A stretch of DNA of 64,000 bases from Oscillospiraceae bacterium (GTDB lineage: Bacteria; Bacillota; Clostridia; Oscillospirales; Acutalibacteraceae). Made by a program: the position numbers and the translations under genes. The stretch is from contig JAQXVY010000012.1 in assembly GCA_029225165.1 (NCBI GenBank), forward strand, positions 1-64,000. Reading direction: 5' to 3'. Positions 20,863 through 28,808 of the stretch are shown here, in pieces. Position 1 is the first letter of the stretch, and each line of letters starts with the position of its first letter. The notes beneath the pieces are model-generated. The model was not told the origin of the DNA. It searched no databases and worked only from the letters and a program-made list of their open reading frames with translations.

Positions 20863-22509
20863 TCAATACTCAACGCCGAGGATGTAGTAATAAATCGGCT
20901 GGTCGCCCTTGATAAGAGAAATGTCAACGGAGTCACCGTACTTTTCGCTGACAGCCTTGTATGCCTCGTTTGCCTCATCCTCGGAAATATCCTCACCGTA
21001 AATAAGGGTTACAAATGACGCATCCTTTTTGATTACCTCCTTGCACAGCTTAAGGAGAGCCTTTTGGGATGACTTTTCGCAGACTGTGAGCTTACCGTCC
21101 TTAAGTCCGATAATCTCCCCTTCCTTGATTTTCTTTCCGCCAAATTCGCTGTCCCTTGCGGCAAAGGTAATCTGTCCTGTTACAACATTTTTGATGCTAT
21201 TCTTCATCGCCTCAACATTTTCTTCCACAGTCATTGTGTCATCATAGCAAATGAGAGCAGTAAGACCTTGAGAAATTGTCTTTGACTTGATTACAAACAC
21301 ATTTCTGTCGTCAATCATATCAACAGCCTGTTTAGCAGCCATAATAATATTTTTGTTGTTAGGAAGAACTATAACATTCTTTGCCGGTGTAGCAAGTATA
21401 GCCTCATAAATGTCGTCTGTTGACGGGTTCATACTTTGACCGCCTGAAACAATATGGTTACAGCCCATATCCTTAAACAGCTCTGTAAGTCCCTCACCGG
21501 CTGCAACGGAAACAAATCCGATTTCTTCTGTTGGCTCTGCCTTTTCAAGCTTAACCTTAACAGGGGATTTTTCACCGGCATTTTTATGCTGTTCCTTCAT
21601 ATTTTCAACCTTAACGGTAAGCAGCTGACCGTACTTAAGTCCGTGCTGTAATGCGTCACCGGGATTGTCTGTGTGAACATGAACCTTTACAATTTCTTCA
21701 TCATCCACTACAACAACACAGTCACCTATTGTCATAAGGTATTCACGAAGTATGCTTGTATCGGAATTTGAGTCATCTCTGCCAACGATAAACTCTGTGC
21801 AATATGTGAAGTTGATAACCTCATCAAACTGAGCCGCTGCACTGTCAAAGGAGTCAACAGTTGCATCTTCAAGGCTGTTTTCGGTGTTCAACTCAATCAT
21901 TTTGCCCTCAACCAAAAGTGAAAGCATACCCTGAAAGATAACAAGAAGCCCCTTACCGCCTGCGTCAACAACTCCTGCTTTTTTAAGGACAGGAAGGAAT
22001 TTTGGAGTTAAGGCAAGAGCCTCCTCGGCAGCAGAAACAACATCAGTCCAAACCGCAACTGCATCGCCTGTTTCTGTAATAGTCTTCATTCCGCCCTCGT
22101 ATGCCATTCTTGCAACTGTAAGGATTGTTCCCTCTGTTGGCTTTGTTACGGCTTTGTATGCCTCTTCAACACCGATACCCAAAGCATCAACCAAATCTTC
22201 ACCGTTTGCTTCACTCTTACCGGCAAGACCCTTGGCAAAGCCACGGAATATGATAGAGAGGATAACACCCGAGTTACCACGTGCACCTCTAAGCATTGCT
22301 GATGCTGTTTTGGATGCAACATCGCAAATATCCGCATCCTCCATTTTCTTTAGCTCTTCGGCGGCTGCAGTAATTGTCATAGACATATTTGTACCGGTGT
22401 CACCGTCAGGAACAGGGAAAATGTTAAGATCATTAAGCTCCTGTTTTTGTGAACATATATTGTTGGCACCGGAAATGATTGCATCTCTAAAAATATTACC
22501 GTTAATCAT
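20863..22509 (-). CDS. DAK2 domain protein, FakA/YloV-like fatty acid kinase subunit
   Basis: The 548-residue protein has an N-terminal DhaL (DAK2) domain with the ATP/magnesium motif NIFPVPDGDTGTNM and the glycine-rich RGARGNSGVI, a middle domain, and a C-terminal DegV-like domain, the arrangement of the YloV/FakA family. In Firmicutes FakA phosphorylates fatty acids held by FakB (DegV) proteins, feeding exogenous fatty acids into phospholipids. No fakB and no asp23/yloU, its usual neighbour, is adjacent. AGGATG upstream supports the start. A fragment of repeat family B lies in the upstream region. Confidence 0.9.
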   Translation of the reverse strand: MINGNIFRDAIISGANNICSQKQELNDLNIFPVPDGDTGTNMSMTITAAAEELKKMEDADICDVASKTASAMLRGARGNSGVILSIIFRGFAKGLAGKSEANGEDLVDALGIGVEEAYKAVTKPTEGTILTVARMAYEGGMKTITETGDAVAVWTDVVSAAEEALALTPKFLPVLKKAGVVDAGGKGLLVIFQGMLSLLVEGKMIELNTENSLEDATVDSFDSAAAQFDEVINFTYCTEFIVGRDDSNSDTSILREYLMTIGDCVVVVDDEEIVKVHVHTDNPGDALQHGLKYGQLLTVKVENMKEQHKNAGEKSPVKVKLEKAEPTEEIGFVSVAAGEGLTELFKDMGCNHIVSGGQSMNPSTDDIYEAILATPAKNVIVLPNNKNIIMAAKQAVDMIDDRNVFVIKSKTISQGLTALICYDDTMTVEENVEAMKNSIKNVVTGQITFAARDSEFGGKKIKEGEIIGLKDGKLTVCEKSSQKALLKLCKEVIKKDASFVTLIYGEDISEDEANEAYKAVSEKYGDSVDISLIKGDQPIYYYILGVEY

Positions 22510-22542
22510 TTCATCACATCCTATCCTTGGTGAACGAATTTT

Positions 22543-22614
22543 GGAAACACTGATTAAATCTTTTTACATATAAAATCATTTTCGCATATTGTAAACACAG
22601 TGATTTCTCTCATA
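22543..22614. repeat. Fragment of family B repeat end
   Basis: GGAAACACTGATTAAAT (22543-22559) matches the terminal sequence of the family B element at 53278-53438. A partly symmetric AACACAGTGATTTC follows at 22593-22606. It lies in the leader of the DAK2-domain gene. Confidence 0.5.
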
Positions 22615-22637
22615 CCATATGATTATAACATAAAATT

Positions 22638-22660
22638 AGGGCTTGTACAAGGCAAGCCCT
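22638..22660 (-). terminator. Probable terminator of spoVS
   Basis: AGGGCTTG / CAAGCCCT forms an 8-bp stem about 90 bases beyond the spoVS stop; on the minus strand AATTTTAT follows. The weak T tract lowers confidence. Confidence 0.5.
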
Positions 22661-22746
22661 ATAAAAAAATCAGGTAAATATTACGAATTTCCTTATCAAT
22701 ATTAGACAATATTATTATATTTATCAAGCAATACTACAGAAAGGTT

Positions 22747-23010
22747 TTATTCCTCTACCGCTTTTACAACAAAGCTGATTGCTGTTCTTTCTTCGTCGTT
22801 AATCTTCACCTTTACAAAGTCAGGAATACAAACTATGCCACATTCAGGGGCAAGGTAGCTCTTTGCAACAGCAATGGACTTTACCGCCTGATTTGTTGCG
22901 CCTGCACCCACAGCCTGAATTTCAACCTCTCCGTTTTCTCTGATAACACCTGCAATAGCCCCGGCAACAGATGTTGTTACTGACTTTGCTGATACCTTTA
23001 AAGTTTCCAT
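22747..23010 (-). CDS. spoVS: Stage V sporulation protein S
   Basis: This 87-residue protein has the near-invariant SpoVS sequence pattern: LKVSAKS at the N-terminus, SVAGAIAGVIRENG, EIQAVGAGATNQAVKSIAVA and a C-terminal DEERTAI. In Bacillus SpoVS affects septation, coat assembly and autolysis during sporulation. It sits downstream of ymdB, the order seen in Bacillus (rny-ymdB-spoVS), although rny is absent here. CGGAGG precedes the ATG, and a separate promoter lies in the gap. Confidence 0.97.
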   Translation of the reverse strand: METLKVSAKSVTTSVAGAIAGVIRENGEVEIQAVGAGATNQAVKSIAVAKSYLAPECGIVCIPDFVKVKINDEERTAISFVVKAVEE

Positions 23011-23040
23011 ATTATGCCTCCGTAAAATTAATTTATCTAC

Positions 23041-23069
23041 ATTATATTAGAAATTTATGGTAATTTCAA
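23041..23069 (-). promoter_or_regulatory. Promoter of spoVS
   Basis: On the minus strand TTGAAA (23064-23069), a 17-base spacer and TATAAT (23041-23046) lie about 30 bases upstream of the spoVS start. It looks sigma-A-like; no clear sigma-H motif is seen. Confidence 0.7.
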
Positions 23070-23095
23070 GAGGTAATATGAAATTTAGTAAAAGA

Positions 23096-23872
23096 TTATC
23101 GCAATTCCAAAATTTCCGTATCTACTGTTTTACCGGTTCTTTCGTCAATATCAAATATAATACAGTCCATTTTGCAGTCGCCATCTGCGTAATCAAACCG
23201 CTGAGGAAGTTTGTTCCTTAGTTTGCTTATGATTATTTCAGGCTTAACACCCAAAACGGAATTTACAGGTCCTGTCATACCTACATCTGTGATGTAGCCG
23301 GTTCCATTTGGCAAAATCTCGTTATCTGCTGTTTGAACATGGGTATGTGTTCCGAAAACCGCCGACACTTTTCCGTCAAGGTAAAAGCCCATTGCCCTTT
23401 TTTCACCTGTTGCCTCTGCGTGGAAATCTACAACTGTAATTTTGCAGTCCTTAACCTTTTCCAAAACCTTATCCATGGTCTTAAAGGGACAGTCAAGGAT
23501 ATTGTCCATAAAGGAATTTCCCATAACATTAATGACTCCAACGGAAATTCTGCCCATATCGAATATGCAGTAACCCACTCCCGGAGTTGTAGAGTCGGGA
23601 AAATTTGCAGGACGGATGATGTATTCCTTTTCGTCTAAGTAGGAATAAAACTCCTTTCGTCTAAAGGCGTGATTACCCAAGGTTATCACATCCACTCCGC
23701 TGGAGAAAATATAGTCGGCTGATGATGGTGTAATTCCGTTACCGTCACTGCTGTTTTCGCCGTTACAAATTGTCATATCTATTTTTTTCAGTTTTTTAAG
23801 GGAAGGCAGTCTTTGACGCAAAAATTCGCTGCCAACCTTGCCTACTACATCACCTATACACAAAATTCTCAT
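23096..23872 (-). CDS. ymdB: YmdB-family metallophosphoesterase (TIGR00282-like)
   Basis: A 258-residue phosphoesterase related to B. subtilis YmdB, which hydrolyses 2',3'-cyclic nucleotides and influences biofilm and nanotube formation. The sequence shows GDVVGKVG near the N-terminus, CNGENSSDGNGIT, TLGNHAFRRKE, NVMGN and VDFHAEATGEKRAMG, then GTHTHVQTADN and YITDVGMTGP, all typical of the family, so the metal site looks intact. It lies directly upstream of spoVS. Confidence 0.95.
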   Translation of the reverse strand: MRILCIGDVVGKVGSEFLRQRLPSLKKLKKIDMTICNGENSSDGNGITPSSADYIFSSGVDVITLGNHAFRRKEFYSYLDEKEYIIRPANFPDSTTPGVGYCIFDMGRISVGVINVMGNSFMDNILDCPFKTMDKVLEKVKDCKITVVDFHAEATGEKRAMGFYLDGKVSAVFGTHTHVQTADNEILPNGTGYITDVGMTGPVNSVLGVKPEIIISKLRNKLPQRFDYADGDCKMDCIIFDIDERTGKTVDTEILELR

Positions 23873-24003
23873 TACAACACAACTTTCATTTTTCTTTGGC
23901 TTACTTGCCTTTATCTATTAATATGGATTTGATTAACTCTTACTATATTTCTTACTATGTTCAATTATATCACAAAAGAATGTTTTTAGGCAACAGTTCT
24001 ACA

Positions 24004-25173
24004 TCACTGAACAATAATTTCAGATGTTTCTGCAATGTTTTCTACTACTGTATATTTTGTGTTCATATAGTAGTAGTTTTTATCTTCATAAAAATTATAC
24101 TCCCGTTTTTCTATGTCCTTTCCCTTTAGGCAAAAGGTTTCCCACAGGGAGGCATATTTTTTTAGCGATTTTTTATTTTCTTTTAAAGAAATTTCTTTGT
24201 TCTCAATTCCCGATATGTATTCCCTTGTTATGAAAAGGGGAAGATTGGTTTTGTTAAGCTCCATAACCTCTCTTTTTGTGACGGAATAGTAGCTTTGCCA
24301 TGGGATAGAGTCAAAGTCAACAGGAAAAGAAAACCATAAAAGATTTGCTCTTCTCCGTTCCATAGTTTCTCCGGTTTTCAACGGCATTACTCTTGTTTTG
24401 GGGAGCTTAAATGTTTTTTTGTAGTGAGTTTTTCCGTAAATTTCTGCCTCTGCCGGAACAATTCGGCTGTTGCCCTGAGCGTCAACCATTACACCGCTGA
24501 CAAGTAGCTGACCTTTGATAACAGCAGAGCCCTTCTTAACCATTTTAGTGCCGTTAAGCACATTTGTTTTTACTACTAAGGCATCTTTCTTCGCCTTTAC
24601 ATTACAGGGCTTTTTACTGCGCATTTTCTTTGGCGGTTGATACTTTTCCTTAACCTCAATGTCAGCCTTGCAGGAGGTGATGTTTATGGAAATCCACCGT
24701 ATTTCAGGCAACTCCTCAACAACCTTTCGTCCTGTTGCCTTTACATCAATTCCATTTGTATAGGCACCGCTGTAAACGCCCTTATCCCTTAACACACTTA
24801 AAATTTTGGTGGTGGGAATTTCTTTATTTCCGCTGACATTGATTATCCAAATAAATTTTGAAAAAAGGAATAAAAGGAGAACAAATAATATAGCACCTAT
24901 TAGCAGACCTGCTCTGCCCCTGTACTGCCTTATTAAAAAGGGCAGACCGTATCTGTTTTTCACCCTTGTTTTAATGCCTGTTTCATTTAGGTAATGCCTT
25001 AGCCTTTTGTAGTCCTTAACAGGCATACACAGAGTAAGTCCTCCGTTAACAGGAAGAATATCCCAATATAAAAATCCGTTTTTGTTCAGTATGTTAATTA
25101 ACCTCTCCGTAAATTTTCCGCTGGCAAAAACAGAAACATATCCACGGAGAAACCTGATTATCTTTAATATCAA
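24004..25173 (-). CDS. yqfD: Sporulation protein YqfD
   Basis: A 389-residue protein that matches the YqfD family: an N-terminal cytoplasmic domain, one transmembrane helix at about 91-115 and a large extracytoplasmic domain containing GTKMVKKGSAVIKGQLLVSG. YqfD is made in the mother cell under sigma-E and is needed for sporulation; its biochemical role is unknown. It follows yqfC by 8 bases, the conserved yqfC-yqfD pair. No phoH follows, unlike in Bacillus. Confidence 0.92.
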   Translation of the reverse strand: MILKIIRFLRGYVSVFASGKFTERLINILNKNGFLYWDILPVNGGLTLCMPVKDYKRLRHYLNETGIKTRVKNRYGLPFLIRQYRGRAGLLIGAILFVLLLFLFSKFIWIINVSGNKEIPTTKILSVLRDKGVYSGAYTNGIDVKATGRKVVEELPEIRWISINITSCKADIEVKEKYQPPKKMRSKKPCNVKAKKDALVVKTNVLNGTKMVKKGSAVIKGQLLVSGVMVDAQGNSRIVPAEAEIYGKTHYKKTFKLPKTRVMPLKTGETMERRRANLLWFSFPVDFDSIPWQSYYSVTKREVMELNKTNLPLFITREYISGIENKEISLKENKKSLKKYASLWETFCLKGKDIEKREYNFYEDKNYYYMNTKYTVVENIAETSEIIVQ

Positions 25174-25181
25174 AACAACAC

Positions 25182-25439
25182 CTACATTATGTATTCAACT
25201 GAAAGGAATGTTCCTTCGATTACAAGGGAAGATGAGGACAGATACTTTAGCTTTAAATTCCTTCCCTTTATAGAAATAACCATCATTTTTGTGTTTATCT
25301 TAATATTCTCCTGCTCATATTTCAGCACTCCTGTACTTCCCTCAATGGTCATTTCCCTGTTTCCCTTAATCTCAACAACGGGAAGTCCTGATGAGAGTGT
25401 TGCGGGTATGAGTTTTTCAAAATCTTTCGGCTTTCTCAT
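25182..25439 (-). CDS. yqfC: Sporulation protein YqfC
   Basis: This 85-residue protein has the YqfC pattern: a short basic N-terminus, then LPVVEIKGNREMTIEGSTG and LKLKYLSSSSLVIEGTFLSVEY near the end. YqfC proteins are sigma-E-dependent sporulation proteins of unknown activity. It is the first gene of a two-gene unit with yqfD and diverges from the ylbJ-like gene at 25510, itself of a sporulation family. Confidence 0.92.
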   Translation of the reverse strand: MRKPKDFEKLIPATLSSGLPVVEIKGNREMTIEGSTGVLKYEQENIKINTKMMVISIKGRNLKLKYLSSSSLVIEGTFLSVEYIM

Positions 25440-25509
25440 CTTGCACCTTCTTTCACTTATTTTTACGAAAGTAAAGTTATATTTATGACAGATTGCATAT
25501 ATATTAAAG

Positions 25510-26574
25510 GTGAAGACTTTAAATATTTTTACCCGTTTATGTACTGCTTTATTATCTATTGCCTTTATTGCTGTCCTTCTGTTTTATACATCAACCTACA
25601 AGCAGAGTGTAACAGACGGACTAAACGCCTGTGGCAATGTGCTTGTGCCCTCACTTTTCCCCTTTTTATTTTTAAGTACATTTATTGTGGAAAGTGACTG
25701 CTTGAGCATTATTACAAAAAGGCTTGGCTTAGTCAGTCGGCTTATAAGGATAAGCAAAAACGGAATTTTGGCGCTGATACTATGCCTTATTGGAGGTTTC
25801 CCTGTTGGAGCCAAAACCGTAAGCACTCTGTACAGGGAAAAGAAAATTTCATATGATGAGGCAAAAAAACTTTGCTACTGCTGTGTTGGGGCAGGTCCCG
25901 GATTTATGATTACATTTGTGGGACAGGGGATTTTTCATAGCAAGGCTCTTGGGATTATGCTGTTTTTTTCAAATATGCTTGGGGTGCTTTTTACATTTTT
26001 TATTCAGGGAAAAAACACCTTTGACTGTGCTGAAATTAACGGCGGTCTGCAAAAAAAGAGTGTTGGCGAGGCACTCGTGACTTCCACAGAGGGTGCAGTA
26101 AAGGCTACGATGTCTATGTGCGGTTTTGTTGTGCTTTTCATTGTGATAAACAACCTATTAAGCCTTGTTCCCTTTTGGAACGGATATTTTGCGTCAATGC
26201 TTGAAATTACAGGAGGAATGATTAACTACGCAGGTGATATGAGATTTGAATTTGTGGGTGCATTAATCGGCTTTGGCGGAATTTGCGTGCATTTTCAGAT
26301 TTTTGCAATAGTAAAGGATATAAAGATAAATAAAGCATACTTCGTATTTATGAGGGCATTACAGGGTGTGTTCTCAGGACTCACCCTCCATATACTCCTA
26401 AGAATTTTCCCCGTTGCACAGGAAACCTTTGGAAATATGGATAGTCCTCCCCATCCGGCAGTTTACTCAACACTTTGGGGAGCAGGTGCAGTCATCATAC
26501 TTTCAGTAATTTTCTTAATGTCAATCAAGCAAAATCACAAAAATAAGCAGGAGGTTAATTTATGTGCGGAATAG
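25510..26574 (+). CDS. ylbJ: YlbJ-like sporulation integral membrane protein
   Basis: A 354-residue polytopic membrane protein with about eight hydrophobic segments. The motifs SLFPFLFLSTFIV, GGFPVGAKTV and CCVGAGPGFMITFVG match the sporulation membrane protein YlbJ, a nucleoside-gate-like family needed in the mother cell for spore formation. The start is a GTG with a weak ribosome binding site. The last 13 bases overlap asnB, so the two are translationally coupled or at least co-transcribed. Confidence 0.85.
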   Translation: MKTLNIFTRLCTALLSIAFIAVLLFYTSTYKQSVTDGLNACGNVLVPSLFPFLFLSTFIVESDCLSIITKRLGLVSRLIRISKNGILALILCLIGGFPVGAKTVSTLYREKKISYDEAKKLCYCCVGAGPGFMITFVGQGIFHSKALGIMLFFSNMLGVLFTFFIQGKNTFDCAEINGGLQKKSVGEALVTSTEGAVKATMSMCGFVVLFIVINNLLSLVPFWNGYFASMLEITGGMINYAGDMRFEFVGALIGFGGICVHFQIFAIVKDIKINKAYFVFMRALQGVFSGLTLHILLRIFPVAQETFGNMDSPPHPAVYSTLWGAGAVIILSVIFLMSIKQNHKNKQEVNLCAE

Positions 26575-28400
26575 CAGGATGGTTTGACAGGAGCATTGAT
26601 TTTTCACAGAAAAGGGAGGTACTCAGCAGAATTTCATCAACATTGGAAAAAAGAGGGCCTGACGAAAACGGAATGTACATCACAAAGAATGTTGCCCTTA
26701 TTCACAGAAGGCTTGTGGTAATAGACAGAGAAAACGGAACTCAGCCAATGACAATGCAGTTCAGGGACAAAAAGTACACCATTGTATATAACGGAGAGCT
26801 GTACAACACAGACGAGGTCAGGTCTATGCTAAGTGCAAAAGGATACAAATTCCGTGGCAGAAGCGACACAGAGGTTGTGCTGAAAGCCTACATACAATGG
26901 GGCAAAAAATGTGCCGAAAAGCTAAACGGCATTTTTGCCTTTGCAGTATATGAGATGAACACAAAGCAACTTTTCCTTTGCAGGGACAGAATTGGTGTAA
27001 AACCGCTGTTCTTTCACCAGTACAAGACAGGAATAATATTTTCCTCTGAAATAAAGTCCATTTTGGCAACAGGAATGGTAAAGCCAACTGTGGATGAACA
27101 GGGACTTTACGAAATATTCTTTATGGGGCCTGCAAGAACTCCCGGTTGCGGTGTATTTAAGGACATTGAGGAGCTCTGTCCCGGTGAAATGGCAACCTAC
27201 AAAAACGGACGACTTCACAGGGAATATTACTTCAAGCTGGAGGCTCGTGAGCATAGCGACAACTTGGAGCAGACTATAGAAAAGACAAGGTACTTAATTA
27301 CAGACTCAATAAAAAGACAGCTTGTGTCGGATATGCCTGTTTGCTTTTTCCTTTCGGGAGGGCTGGACAGCTCCATAATTTCAAAGGTTGCGTCCCTTCA
27401 TTACAGGGAGAAAAACAGGGGCAGAATACACACCTACTCCGTTGAATACGAAAACAACAGCAAGTATTTTCAGAAGAGCCTTTTTCAGCCAAACAGAGAT
27501 GACGACTTCATAAAAATTATGGTGAAAAACACCCACAGCATACACCACGAGGTAATACTGAACCACCAAAGCTTAGCTGATGCTTTGTATGACGCAACTG
27601 TTGCAAGAGATTTGCCGGGAATGGCAGACATAGACTCTTCCCTACTGCTGTTTTGCAAAAAAATCAAGCAGGATTACACCGTTGCCCTTTCAGGTGAATG
27701 TGCAGACGAACTGTTTGGGGGATACCCTTGGTATCACAACAAAAACATACTTTTTGAACAGTGCTTTCCCTGGTCAAAGGATCAGACAATAAGGAGAAAA
27801 ATTCTTAAGGACGGAATACTTAAGGGCGGTGAGGAATATGTTCACGAAAGGTACTATCAAACCTGCAAACGCACCGACAAGCTGAGGAGCGACACAAAGG
27901 TAAGCGGAAGAATGAGGGAAATGTTTGTGCTTAACTTCTACTACTTTATGCAGTGCCTTCTTGACCGTAAGGACAGAATGAGTATGTACAGCGGTCTTGA
28001 GGTGAGAGTGCCGTTCTGCGATTACCGAATTGTGGAATATGCATACAATATGCCTTGGGAGATGAAGGCTTTTGACGGTCGTGAAAAGGGCATTGTGCGT
28101 AAGGCTTTTGAGGATATTCTACCCGATAGTATTTGCTGGAGAAAGAAAAGTCCATATCCAAAAACCCACAACCCTGTGTATATGAAAATTGTCAGCAACA
28201 AGGTGCTTGACATACTTAACAAGAAGGACAGCGTTTTTGGTCAGCTGCTTAACAGGGACGGCATAATGGACATTATGGAGCATCCTGACGAGATTGAAAC
28301 ACCCTGGTACGGTCAGCTTATGAGAGCACCACAGATTATGGCTTACATAATTGAGATGGAGTACTGGTTCCGTGAGTACAATGTGGAAATTGATATGTAG
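26562..28400 (+). CDS. asnB: Asparagine synthase (glutamine-hydrolysing)
   Basis: Makes asparagine from aspartate, ATP and glutamine. The class II glutaminase domain starts at the catalytic Cys2 (MCGIAGWFD). The C-terminal synthetase domain has the PP-loop SGGLDSSI and SGECADELFGGYPW. At 612 residues it has the usual length. AGGAGG lies seven bases before the ATG. No T-box is seen upstream; the gene overlaps the end of the ylbJ-like gene. Confidence 0.96.
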   Translation: MCGIAGWFDRSIDFSQKREVLSRISSTLEKRGPDENGMYITKNVALIHRRLVVIDRENGTQPMTMQFRDKKYTIVYNGELYNTDEVRSMLSAKGYKFRGRSDTEVVLKAYIQWGKKCAEKLNGIFAFAVYEMNTKQLFLCRDRIGVKPLFFHQYKTGIIFSSEIKSILATGMVKPTVDEQGLYEIFFMGPARTPGCGVFKDIEELCPGEMATYKNGRLHREYYFKLEAREHSDNLEQTIEKTRYLITDSIKRQLVSDMPVCFFLSGGLDSSIISKVASLHYREKNRGRIHTYSVEYENNSKYFQKSLFQPNRDDDFIKIMVKNTHSIHHEVILNHQSLADALYDATVARDLPGMADIDSSLLLFCKKIKQDYTVALSGECADELFGGYPWYHNKNILFEQCFPWSKDQTIRRKILKDGILKGGEEYVHERYYQTCKRTDKLRSDTKVSGRMREMFVLNFYYFMQCLLDRKDRMSMYSGLEVRVPFCDYRIVEYAYNMPWEMKAFDGREKGIVRKAFEDILPDSICWRKKSPYPKTHNPVYMKIVSNKVLDILNKKDSVFGQLLNRDGIMDIMEHPDEIETPWYGQLMRAPQIMAYIIEMEYWFREYNVEIDM

Positions 28401-28434
28401 GTATATGCTTATTAATCGAAAAACGCAAAAAATT

Positions 28435-28462
28435 TACCCCTATGGAATTAACCATAGGGGTA
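28435..28462. terminator. Convergent terminator between asnB and the amylase locus
   Basis: TACCCCTATGG / CCATAGGGGTA forms a perfect 11-bp stem with a 6-base loop. A run of six T follows on the minus strand; the plus-strand tail is poor in T. It probably ends the amylase transcript, beyond the decayed module. Confidence 0.75.
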
Positions 28463-28503
28463 ATTGTGCATTAACTATAAATCCTAAAATAAGTAAATGT
28501 AAA

Positions 28504-28808
28504 TCATCCGTTGTAGTCAGACCAACCACCGTTTTGATAAATCTTTCCTTAGCCCTCAATGTTGATGGTTGCTGTTTGTGAGCTTCCGTTGTTGCTAAAG
28601 ATAATGTAATTAGCCTCAACAGGAGCTTCTATTCTATACACATTGTTGCCGATGCTTTCCATTTCTACTCCCGTCCAAGATTTAGTTCTGTGTTGTGTTC
28701 ACCCCAGTAGTAGGCATATGGCGTCCGGTTATCTGTATTTTTAAAGTACAAATAATTTTTGTTATCGGCATTTGTTGTAGGCTGTGTATAAGTTACTGTT
28801 GTGGTGCT
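28504..28808 (-). pseudogene. Decayed C-terminal starch-binding module of the amylase gene
   Basis: Reading past the amylase stop codon (TAA, 28809-28811), the same frame continues STTTVTYTQPTTNADNKNYL and YFKNTDNRTPYAYYWGEHN, a Thr-rich linker leading into carbohydrate-binding-module-like sequence. After ELN the frame is lost; the +1/-1 shifted frame then gives SWTGVEMESIGNNVYRIEA, ANYIIFSNNGSSQTATINIEG, another stop, and KIYQNGGWSDYNG before TGA at 28504. One stop, one frameshift and a second stop show that a module once fused to the amylase has degenerated. Confidence 0.75.

Noticed and set aside
20863-22509. Dihydroxyacetone kinase
   Set aside because: Only the DhaL/DAK2 half is present and it is fused to a DegV-like C-terminal region, the FakA/YloV arrangement; there is no DhaK domain.
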